From Sphaerosporella brunnea (Eukaryota; Ascomycota; Pezizomycetes; Pezizales; Pyronemataceae), in assembly GCA_008704415.1 (NCBI GenBank), contig VXIS01000153.1, forward strand, positions 1 through 64,000: DNA of 64,000 nt, given 5' to 3'. Below are positions 33,393 to 42,821 of the stretch, one piece after another. Within the stretch, counting starts at the first letter, position 1. Every line of letters starts with the position of its first letter. A program made the position numbers and the translations under genes. The notes under the pieces are model-generated. The model made no database searches. It was not told the DNA's origin and saw only the letters and a list, made by a program, of their open reading frames with translations.

Positions 33393-33784
33393 TCCTGCCG
33401 AGCAAACTGTACCGCCGACCAACTGGCCGGCTAGCCGAGCAAACAAATGTTGGTATTCAACAGTGGTTCCAACTCCCTGTAATAGAGAATTGTACAAATC
33501 CCCGAACAAAAAATGTCATCACAGAAGGTCACCTTTACGAAATTTTTGGGCAGTTATATCCACAGCTTCGAGATGCGGACGGACCCCTGCAACCATCGTG
33601 AAGAGGCCCATACGGGTTCCAATTTTTCTGAAAAATTTGGAAACACGTCCGAGAGGAGTACCTACGGTAGATTCAACATTTTGAGCCCCGGGGTACGTGG
33701 TTGCGTTTTGTTTTTGTGGTGTTTCCGTTGATTGTTTGCTCAGCCGGCCGGCCAGTTGGTAGCAAGGATGTTTGCTCGGCAGGA
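33393..33784 (+). mobile_element. Complete MITE, family A, 392 bp
   Basis: The terminal inverted repeats begin TCCTGCCGAGCAAAC and are flanked on each side by TA (33391-33392 and 33785-33786), as expected for Tc1/mariner-type insertion. A second inverted block, CCAACTGGCCGGC plus GAGCAAACAA, lies just inside each end, making subterminal repeats of about 55 bp. There is no transposase; a 96-codon minus-strand ORF inside is probably chance. A truncated inverted copy lies at 9737-10048, giving two copies within 24 kb. Confidence 0.88.
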
Positions 33785-35198
33785 TAGAACAGTTATAATG
33801 GTTAGACATAAACTAAGGTTGGGAGCAAAGTCGAGTGACATCGTGTGTTTCTGAGATTCGTCAGCCCATCGCAGCGATGGTGTTGAGTTTATCAACAAGC
33901 TGTATCTCCGCGACTAGTAGGCTTCAGGCCTTTGCATCGTCACATCTCGCAGTCACTTTTTAATTCCCAGTGTCGCCTCAGTTTTGGGGGTCACGGTTGA
34001 GGTAGGCGAGGGTGCATGGCTCGATGGTGATCATGATGATGATGATGACGATGATGGTATGATCGGGACGGCGATGACGGTGTTGGTTGTCCGCTGTGCG
34101 GCGAGAGTGCGGAGAGTCGGCCATGTAAGCTTTCCAACGTATAATCTCACATAATGGTTATATAATGGTTAGCAGCAAAAAATGGGGTTTCCACCAGTTG
34201 CCGGCAGCACCAGCCGGATCCCCCTATTTAAGGATCAGATGATCATTTTTTCAAAACGGCCGTCCCCTATGTACATGTTAGTTGTGGCAGGTATTTTGCT
34301 GGCACGTAAGTATATGCATGCTCTACACCAAATATGTTTGTCCTATGCACTTCGATTGGAAAGATTAAACTTAGGCTTAAAGCCCGGAGGGGAACAGCCC
34401 AAACTCCGTGACGCCGTCGATACCCTTACTCAGCAACCTCAGAAGATGCAACGCCCCGACGGCCACCCCAAAAGGCATAAAGATTAACCTGTGGCCTCAG
34501 ACCACGGGTGGATTGAAGCTTCAATGTAGCACATTCGGAATCCTAAAGCAGGACAGAAATTCAAGCGAATTCGACTTTTGAAGCTAGCCTGCATTCGTTC
34601 AACTGACAATCGAAGGTGGTTACCATAATAATCTGTTAGATGCTGTGCTCGCGCTGTTCTCTCTTCGCAACCAGACTTTCTCGCACAAAAAAGTCGCCTC
34701 AAAGAGCCTACCTCAGGAGACGCAGAGTGAAATTAAGCCTTTCTACCGTAAAAACCATTGAGCATGCCGGTCAGTTGAATTCTGTTCTACCCGAAGTTTC
34801 ACCGTGAACTCAATTGGATCGAATACTACTGGGGGGGCGCAAAACAATATACTCGCAAGCACTGCACATACACTTTAGCTGGTTTGGCGGAAGCCCTCCC
34901 GGAAGCTTTGGAATCCGTACCAGACAGACTTTCTGATATGGAAGTACCTATGACGCGGCGTATTATGCAGGTCAGTTGCAGGTTTTGCTTTCGCCCGTGT
35001 GTTTAGTTGACACCACACATAGGCATATCGGAGATGGGTACAGTTTTGGAAGTGCAGAATATAAACTGGGATGTATAAAAGCCATAGACAGGTCAGTTGA
35101 ACATCAACTTCAAAAATTATTGCGGGATTTTTGTGCCTAGATGCACTATCGTCAATAGTACGGTTTAATAGAGCATTGAAAGACGCAAACTGACGCAC
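33785..35198. other. Gene-poor island, middle part
   Basis: No supported gene. A short degenerate GAT/GATGAT tract lies at about 34030-34060 and there are only short ORFs. Confidence 0.45.
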
Positions 35199-35390
35199 TC
35201 AGGCAGCGTACTTGATCTCTTTTGGCTTCTGGATGTGCGCGGGCGGGGTGATCCGGGCCTCGTGTCGCGCGTCCGTCTGGAGCCGGCCGATCCCCTCAGT
35301 GTTCTCAATAGCCGGCCCTTTGTATGTAAAAGGCGCGAATAAGTACAGAGTGATATCAGGTGAAGCAACAATGGCCTGATCATCGTCCAT
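35199..35390 (-). CDS. Short hypothetical ORF, 63 aa, possible gene remnant
   Basis: ATG-started frame with protein-like composition (MDDDQAIVASPDITLYLFAP, then KGPAIENTEGIGRLQTDARH) ending IKYAA-stop. No signal peptide, no known family. It may be the last exon of a gene reading from higher coordinates: a GTATGA donor-like site lies just upstream, but no matching exon was found. Confidence 0.22.
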   Translation of the reverse strand: MDDDQAIVASPDITLYLFAPFTYKGPAIENTEGIGRLQTDARHEARITPPAHIQKPKEIKYAA

Positions 35391-35656
35391 TCTTCATACC
35401 CGAGCAATAGCCCATGAAGCCCACAACCAGCCGGCCGGCTGCGAGTTGAAAAAGCCAGCACGGCTGGCTGGCTAGTGAGAACACTGGGTCGCCTGGCCGT
35501 GCTTTTGGCCACTCCATCTCCATAGGAGCCTAGTGTTCCCAAAGGCTGGCAAATATGATGCTACCATCGATCCTAGCGAACTTGGGAGCGACATACGAAC
35601 TCCGGGAAACCAGAAGCTCAACATTAATAAACCCAGAAACCTAATGATGATGAAGA

Positions 35657-35899
35657 TTGACTTACTTACCTAAAGCACTGGATGATCGCATATGGGGTAT
35701 CGATGTCGACAGTAACGGAAGGTACTGGGTAGACCACAGCCGACACATACCAATCTTAGTTCTGGCATGGAGAAATAACACCCAGGCATTCTTTTTCGGT
35801 CAAGGTGCCGATACTGGGAACCATGAAGACGTAGACCCGGCATACCTCAATTTAAGCTTGTCCATCACTAGCACTCATGTCAACACACGCATTGCGTAA
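35657..35899 (+). CDS. Hypothetical ORF fragment, ~80 aa
   Basis: Open frame without an ATG (opens on TTG) whose translation looks protein-like: ALDDRIWGIDVDSNGRYWVD, LVLAWRNNTQAFFFGQGADT, then PAYLNLSLSI. It ends just before the 18-bp minisatellite. Together with the ORF at 36040-36660 on the same strand it could be part of one gene interrupted by the repeat or by an intron. No family recognised. Confidence 0.25.
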   Translation: MTYLPKALDDRIWGIDVDSNGRYWVDHSRHIPILVLAWRNNTQAFFFGQGADTGNHEDVDPAYLNLSLSITSTHVNTRIA

Positions 35900-35912
35900 A
35901 GGGCTCGTGGAG

Positions 35913-35993
35913 CGGGAGAAGATAATGGGGCGGGAGAAGATAATGGGGCGGGAGAAGATAATGGGGCGGGAGAAGATAATGGGGCGGGAGAAG
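35913..35993. repeat. 18-bp minisatellite, 4.5 units
   Basis: Four identical tandem copies of CGGGAGAAGATAATGGGG (35913-35984) plus a nine-base partial copy. Eighteen is a multiple of three, so copy-number changes keep frame. The minus strand reads repeated SSPAPL. The plus strand is not open in all frames. Confidence 0.95.
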
Positions 35994-36039
35994 GTATAGA
36001 GAAAAAAAAATCAAAAGGTGGCGGGAGCTGGCGCTTGTA

Positions 36040-36660
36040 ATGGGAATAGAAAAGGTCGTGCGGTCGCGTCTGACACTCAAGCTCATTGACGACCTGATGC
36101 AAGATAATACCCGTAAGGCGGCCTCAAGCTACATTGTATCCGTTCCTCTTAGCTCTGGGCTGATATTGCTGGTTCCTTTGCAGTCAACGACAACGAAAAG
36201 ATTCAGGCAGTTGGCAACTTGGTGCAAGATTTTCATTCCCGGAGGCCAGATAACGATGGAGAGCCGCCGTGTCTGGGGAAAAGTCTACTGCAAGACGTTG
36301 AAATTGCTAGATGAATCCATGGATGAACCCACCCTATGGCATACCCTTCTTGTCACCTGCCTCCACGATCCATACCCAGGCGATGTGAGCCTCGAAAAGT
36401 CGTTTGGACTACACGATGTAGCGAAGCCGTACGGATGGTACCGAGTTGCAGGCGGTGACATGAATTTGCGCCATTGTCAAGAAGGGTACTTTGCGTTCGA
36501 CAGAGGATGCAGGCATACAATGCTTGTGGCAGAGACTGAGGAGGGCGTGATGAAGTTGTTTGACGATGGAGAAGATGTGAAGACTGCAGGGAACTGGCAG
36601 CGCGGAGGTGAGCCCTATGACAGAAATGCGGGGGATCAGTGTAGGGAGTATTGGTGCTGA
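36040..36660 (+). CDS. Hypothetical protein, 206 aa
   Basis: ATG-started open frame of 206 codons, unusually long for this gene-poor island. It reads as a globular protein: LTLKLIDDLMQDNTRKAASS, then SGLILLVPLQSTTTKRFRQL, LKLLDESMDEPTLWHTLLVT and a Cys/Trp-rich end (NAGDQCREYWC). No signal peptide or membrane helix is clear; the hydrophobic GLILLVPL segment is short. No family recognised. The start follows the minisatellite by about 45 bp. It may be a complete lineage-specific gene or the 3' exon of a larger one. Confidence 0.35.
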   Translation: MGIEKVVRSRLTLKLIDDLMQDNTRKAASSYIVSVPLSSGLILLVPLQSTTTKRFRQLATWCKIFIPGGQITMESRRVWGKVYCKTLKLLDESMDEPTLWHTLLVTCLHDPYPGDVSLEKSFGLHDVAKPYGWYRVAGGDMNLRHCQEGYFAFDRGCRHTMLVAETEEGVMKLFDDGEDVKTAGNWQRGGEPYDRNAGDQCREYWC

Positions 36661-38661
36661 GTGTGAGTGCATTGATATTCCACAGATTACCACGGCGTTA
36701 TCGGTTTACCGTTCATAGGAAGGGTGGTCTGACTCTAGGCAAGCCAAGACAAATCATGATATTCACATAATCGTGCGTCCCCCACATGAAGCATAGAAAG
36801 CAAAGTTCATCTAGAAACTGGGAGTATTTCTCTACACGCTCACTTCATGTTTGGAACATATCGTATCCATCGGCTTCCGCATGCGTTGACTCCATTCACC
36901 GCTGGATCCGTCATGTGGGTATGTCCATTCCGCGAGTATGCGCTGCAAGGGCGTATTGTTTGAGACCGGGCCAGACGAAACCGACCTCCACTAATGATGC
37001 TGATGACCACCGACCGCCCTACGGACCGGCTAGGATACTTAACTTATGTACCCCGCGTTCACCCTCAGGCCGTATCCAAATTTGTTTCAAAAACGGCGAT
37101 CCGAGTGGAGCACATCGGCCTCGGATATGTCAACTTCGCGGGCCCATTTCAGTTCAGATGGTAAGGGGATATCGATTGGGACCGAGGAGGGAAAACTCAT
37201 CAGCCGGGACGATAAACCAGTGAAGCGAGGGAATTGACGCATGTCGACATACTATACTCCATGCACACCTATCAGCATAAATCGAGTGACTGTCGATGAT
37301 GTGCAACATGCGTGCTATCAGAGCTCGATGAATAGACGTAAAATACAGATCTGAAAGTAGGCAGGGGATCGGTCGAACTTTGGGTCAACGCACGCTTAGA
37401 AACCCCATCTTAGAGCGTTGGAGAGCCTATGTAGGTCAGTCGAATGAGGGGGGGGATAGCACACGAAGAATATGATCTACTCCACCTTGAGAGTAACTGA
37501 GTATCTAATATCGGCGTTCGGCTGCCACTTTCTTTCGTGGTGTGACACTGGGAGGCCTGAATGGGGGATGTAGATAACAGTGTGTGGAAGAGGTCAGAGC
37601 AGAGTAGATATCCGACAAGCTGGGTATAGATCGTGTATCGATACATACCAATAGGGAGGTTTCGCTGCGTCCGATATCGCCATTTTCGCATATAAAAGTC
37701 ACGCATATGCACATATCTGTGCAGACGCGCGCTGCCGGTCACGAAAAGGTCATTTCTTATACCAAGCGTCGCGATATACTAAGCGGAAACGCTAGATATC
37801 AATCTGCATCCGACAATGCAACCTGAGTGCATACAAGGTGCTGTTGATTGGTTGCTGGAATACGCAACGCCCACAAAGGTCTAGTGAATAAGTACACAGC
37901 AATGCGGCTGCATTGTCGGAGGCGGATGCGCAAAGGAACAGCAAAACCTCTTTTCTATATCCCAGATATCTGCATGCAGTACCCGCATTCTGCACAGGCG
38001 CACGAGATATCTGAGAAAAAAAAAATAAGAGCGAAACCTCCCTAATACTCCACACATCTACCAACACCCATCAGCCCGGGGCTTTTTTTTTTGTTTACTC
38101 ATATTGCATTCAGCCGATTGCGGCCATGGCATAAGGTACAAATAAGGAAGGAACTCCGAGTAATAAAGAAAAGATAGTAGTAGGTGCAGCACACAAAGGA
38201 AAAGTGCACCATCGGCCTGTAGAGTACTCTATTGTACTTGTACACCGGAGGCGCAGGCCGCCAAGGAGTAAATGCGGCTTCCCTACATCCCTCGTTAGGG
38301 AGAGCACGAAATCACGACTCTTAAAACTCATATCTGTCTTCCAACGGGAAACGCTAGTTATCCATCGAGAAGCAGGTGCAGAGTACAGGGAAATGTGCAT
38401 CTGCATGGTGTACTTGTCAATCGGTCGGTTGCTCAGCTCCACACACGTTGGGTCTATGGTTGCTCGTCATCCCCGCAAGCAGGCGCAGATCAAACCAACC
38501 GGAATCTTGCACGGTTATCCCGAGGTCGGCAACCATATTTGCTTGTGCATAATCAAGTTTATTGTCTGACGTGCTGCAGGGGAGCGTTCGTTTAAAGTGC
38601 GGCCCCATCCTCCCACAGCCGCTATAGTGATCGACCCCCCGCATTTCATACAACGCGCAAA
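36661..38661. other. Gene-poor island, right part
   Basis: No supported gene. A short frame at 37046-37237 ends in a Lys/Asp/Ser-rich peptide of unknown origin. A diverged inverted repeat around GCATCCGACAATGCA occurs at about 37806-37820 and 37910-37931. The last few hundred bases would be the promoter of the monooxygenase gene. Confidence 0.4.
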
Positions 38662-40488
38662 ATGTCGGCCCCACGACCAGCCCCTCAAAGGTCATCCACC
38701 ATTGTTTGTGTAGGCGGAGGTATCTCTGCAATTGCGCTCGGCGCCCGCCTTAAAAGCCACCACAACTTTGACGATTTAACCCTTTACGAGAGAGACACCC
38801 ACTTGGGCGGCACGTGGCACGCTAATTCGTATCCCGGAGCGGCCTGCGATATTCCCACAGCGCTCTACAGCTTTTCGTTTGCACAGAACCCCGAATGGAC
38901 AGTTCTCCACCCACCGTCGGGGGAGATTAAGGCGTACGTGGAAAAGGTAGCGCAGGACTACGGCCTCGTTGAGAAGACGACCTTCCGGACAGAGGCTTTC
39001 CGTGCCGAATGGGACGACAAAACCAACCGGTGGTACGTGTGGGTAAGGAATCTAGATTCCGGCGACGAGTATGTGCACGAGTGCAAGATTCTGTTTTCGG
39101 CCACGGGGCTTTTGGTGGATCCGATGATCCCCCAGATCCCGGGGCAAGAAAAATTCGAAGGTGCAGCCATGCATTCTTCACGCTGGGACCACTCCGTTTC
39201 GCTGGAAGGAAAAAACGTAGCCATCATCGGAAACGGATGTGAGTTGCCCACGGGACTGCTTCGGGCGTGGCCTTTGCTGGTTCAGCCGCTGACGTCTGTC
39301 AGGCACCGCTGCGCAAATCGTTCCCGCAATCGCACCCAAAGTCAAGTCCCTCACCCAATTCATCCGCAGCAAACACTGGATCCAGAAGGCTATCGACATA
39401 GAGTATACACCCAAGATCAGATGGTTTCTCAGAAACGTGCCCCTCGCCCAACGGCTGCACCGCTTTGCCGTCTTCCTCGCCGCCGAATGGGACTACCGAC
39501 TTCAGGGGGCAAGTAAATATTCCGCGAAGCAAAGAGCGGCAAAAATGAAGGAAGTGGAAGCGTACATGCGTTCAAAAGCGCCTGCCAGGTTTCACGATCT
39601 TTTGATTCCCGACTTCCAGATCGGTTGCAAACGCAGAATCATGGATCCTGGGCCCGGCTATCTAGAGAGTCTTAACAATGAGCACGTCATGCTCACTGAT
39701 GAGAAGGTCGTGGAGCTCACTTCTAACTCTATACGCACACCAACCAGGGATTATCCGGTGGATGTCATTGTGTACGCCACAGGATTCCAGACTGGCTCAT
39801 TCATGAGCCCAATGGAGGTCTTTGGTCGAGGGGGAGAGTCGCTTACCGAACATTGGAGCAGACTGGGCGGCCCGGGAGCATATAATTGCACGGCTCTGCA
39901 TGGATTCCCAAATTTTTTCTTCATCTTGGGTCCGAACACAGCTACAGGCCACACCAGCTGCATTTTGGCTTCCGAGAAGTAAGTGGCACCAGTAGATGCA
40001 TTGGAAATATCGGAGACTGATCTCTGATATAGTACCGTGATGTATGCCCTCAAAGTCGCAAAGCCAATCCTCGACGGCTACGCCTCAACAGTCGAACCCA
40101 AAGAGGAGGCCGAAAAAGCCTACGTCAAGCGCGTCCAAGACGAACTTCAAAAAAGCAACTTCAGCAAGGGCGGCTGCTCAAGTGTAAGGCTGCCCCCACT
40201 TTCCACTGCTTGACACCTATCTCACCCCAAATCACAGTGGTACAAAAGCGCAAAAGACGGGTGGAACGCCACCATGTATCCATGGAGTCAGGTCCACTTC
40301 TACTACACCTGCAAATTCGTTAAATGGAAGGACTGGACTACAACCGTAAGCTTGGCACTACCCCCTCTTCCCTACTCTCTAACTCGGATTGTGTGCAGTA
40401 TACGCGTAGGAGACCGGTCTCGAAGTGGTTGTGGTTTGGCGCCTTGCTGGCGCTGGTGGGTGGGATCTTGGGATATCCCAGACTTTGA
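38662..40488 (+). CDS. Type I Baeyer-Villiger monooxygenase, FAD/NADPH-dependent
   Basis: Class B flavoprotein that inserts oxygen next to a carbonyl; substrate unknown. Five exons: 38662-39238, 39303-39978, 40033-40183, 40238-40345 and 40399-40488, giving 533 aa. The first Rossmann motif VCVGGGISAIALG (residue ~15) is followed by LGGTWHANSYPGAACDIP. The BVMO fingerprint FxGxxxHxxxW is intact at residues 165-175 (FEGAAMHSSRW), followed by D, which separates it from ordinary FMOs. The second Rossmann motif is completed across intron 1 (IIGNG then CTAAQIVPAI). Also ATGFQTGS and GPNTATGHTS. The last exon encodes a hydrophobic tail WLWFGALLALVGGILG, a probable C-terminal membrane anchor. All introns are 53-64 nt with good borders. 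No other biosynthetic genes adjoin it. Confidence 0.9.
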
Positions 40489-41988
40489 ATCGTCTGGCGG
40501 GTCTCCCGGGTCTGGACGGTTTTCTGGGCTTGGTAGAGAAGTTGCACCTGCGGGATTTGGTCATGAAGTCGTGGACTAAATCGGCGGCCTTGAAGAGAGG
40601 TGAAATGGGCTGGGTCCCCGCTGGATGTACTTTAATGACCATGAATTGTCTTTGAGTATTCCTCTATAGCGTTAAGGAAGTGAGATATCAAATATCACTC
40701 GCCTGATGGACGTCGGTATTGTTTTGACCGCCGGCCACAGTAACTCTATCATCTCTATGTGGTTGCTATTCAATATTGGTAGATAGCCCTGCTCCACCAG
40801 ATCGACCGTTTCAGCTGACGCTGGAAAAGCCCGACGGATCTTCCCCTCTCCATCAGGCCCAAGGGCATTGATTGAAATCACACCTCCTCACTCGATCCAC
40901 TCGTCGAGTTGACCAGTGCGTTCGAATTCGCCGTAACCGACGATTGGCAAAGGTCGCTGCTTAAGTTAGTGCTCACTTACTTCCGCGTGAACATGACACC
41001 CCTTTCCCCCCACTGTGACTTGGTTTGGGATCTGCTCGGTGCATTGGAGACGCTCGGTTTTGAGGGAGTGCGGCGGTACGGCACTAGCTCTCGTGTACGA
41101 CAATGGTTTTTGTCAAAGTCATGCATATGGCGGGCCAGGAGAATCACTGATGGTGGACTTGTTCCGCCTGTACATAGCTTTGCTCGAACGGTGCATACAA
41201 TCACAGCCTTACGTATACTATCAAGATGAGGTATGTACTCGGCCTCAACGGTCACTGTCGATCATTCGTTTTTTCGCCCTAGCCACCGCAAAACCGCTTT
41301 CCATCGCTAGCAGATGAGATGGGATGGGACTCCCCTCCCTCCCCCCCACTCTCATCATCAGCATTAGAAGATCCATTCTACATCCCGATGCCTGCCTGCC
41401 TGCCTATATCGCATCCAAAAACCACGTGCCTCATTTCCCCACACGGGTGGTGGCGGTGGTGGTGGGGGTTGACATCTCGATTTAACGTCAGCAATTCGAG
41501 GGACGGCCGTCTGTCCGAGACATAAGCATCTCTCTCTTGCTCGGCGGGCCGCGATAAGAGAGCGCGCGCGCGTTTGTCGTTCAAGTTTCCCGTTTCGATG
41601 CATCGGATCGCGATCTCTGTCCGATCGATCTTCCCATCGATGTAGATAGATATGGATGGGAAACCGGTTGGGTTTGCCTGCCTATCTTTGGAAGGCTGGG
41701 GGAGAGGGGGGGGGGGCTGCTGCTTGATAGGTATGTGCCTGTGAGATAAGATATCTAGCCGTGATTGTGCGCCCATCGTTCGGCTGTTTCCCGAGTGTGT
41801 AGTACTATCAAAGGGCTCATGGTCTTATGATAGGATGGAGGGAGTTAGTCAAGGAGGTAGGCCCAAGGCTGCAAGATGTGTTTTGTTATGAGCTGGTGCG
41901 ACGAGGGCACAGGAAGCATCAAAGCAATGCAATTATGATGCCAAATTGTATGGATGTACATACAGACAATGCAAACTCCGCCCAGCAC
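40489..41988. other. Intergenic between BVMO and SYF2
   Basis: 1.5 kb with several overlapping ORFs up to 106 codons, no domain seen. A (CA/GT-like) GGTGGTGGCGGTGG run lies near 41446 and CG-alternating GCGCGCGCGC near 41561. No gene supported. Confidence 0.45.
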
Positions 41989-42821
41989 CTAAACCATAGT
42001 ACCCCTCTCAAATGAGTCCCTAATCTCTTTCGTATACTTCCCGTAAGCCCTCTGCAGTTTCTGGTTGAACTGTTTGTTCTTGTCGTTGATATTTGTAACG
42101 TCGTCATCCTCACCGCCACGTTTCCTACTCATTCTCGCATCCTCAGCCTTCCTCAGATCCGCTACCAGGCGATCCACCGCCTCCTTCTTCGGCCTATCAT
42201 CCACAAACCCCAGCGAGTCGGCATCAGCATAGAACTCCCCATCAAGATCCACAACGACCAGCTCCCCATCCTCCGTTTCCACGACACCCCCCTCCTTCAG
42301 CAACTTCGCCTTCTCAGCCACATATGCCTCCAAATCTGGCTTCAACTCGCGCATCTGGCGTTTGTACATTTTGCGCGCCGTCTGCGAGTAATCCTGGAAG
42401 GCAACATCTTGCACATGGCACTGTTTCTTCTCCGTCCGGCGGTCCCAGCGTTCACTCTCTTCGACCGTCCAGTCCCAGGCCCGCTTCCGCTCGAAATCTT
42501 CGCCGGCCTCCGACGCCTCTGCTTTGGCGAGCTTGAACTCGGCTTCCGCTTTTTTGCGCTGCAGCTTGGATGTGCTTGCTGGGTCCATCATTTGTCGCCG
42601 CCGCTCCGCGTACACTTCTTTTAGGTTCGTGGCTGGGGTTTTTTTCTAGAAAAAGTCGCGTGCGCTGTTAGCTACCGCTGCTGGAAGCTTAGGGATGGGC
42701 GGCATGTACGGCACGGGTTTGCAGAGCTTTCCATTTTTCGAGACGCGCTTTGGCGGGGTCAGCTTGTGTGGCGGCGGCGGAGGAGGGAGGCGGCCGATGC
42801 TTCGGTTTCGCTTGAGGGCAT
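41989..42821 (-). CDS. SYF2: Pre-mRNA-splicing factor Syf2
   Basis: Spliceosome component that joins with the Prp19-associated complex. The main exon 41989-42645 encodes 218 residues of the conserved domain: EAGEDFERKRAWDWTVEESE, DRRTEKKQCHVQDVAFQDYS, ARKMYKRQMRELKPDLEAY, FVDDRPKKEAVDRLVADLRK, and the family's C-terminus INDKNKQFNQKLQRAYGKYT then IRDSFERGTM. An intron (42646-42709, with GCTAAC branch and TTTTTCTAG acceptor) joins it in phase to an exon reading DPAKARLEKWKALQTRA, the usual N-terminal block. That frame has no ATG. A plausible start at 42821 (MPSSETEASAASLL) is one base out of frame, so there is either a sequence error near the CCGCCGCCG run or another small exon. Confidence 0.85.

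Noticed and set aside
33519..33809. 96-codon minus-strand ORF inside MITE A
   Set aside because: The sister copy at 9737-10048 does not keep this frame intact, and the ORF runs past the element end; probably chance.
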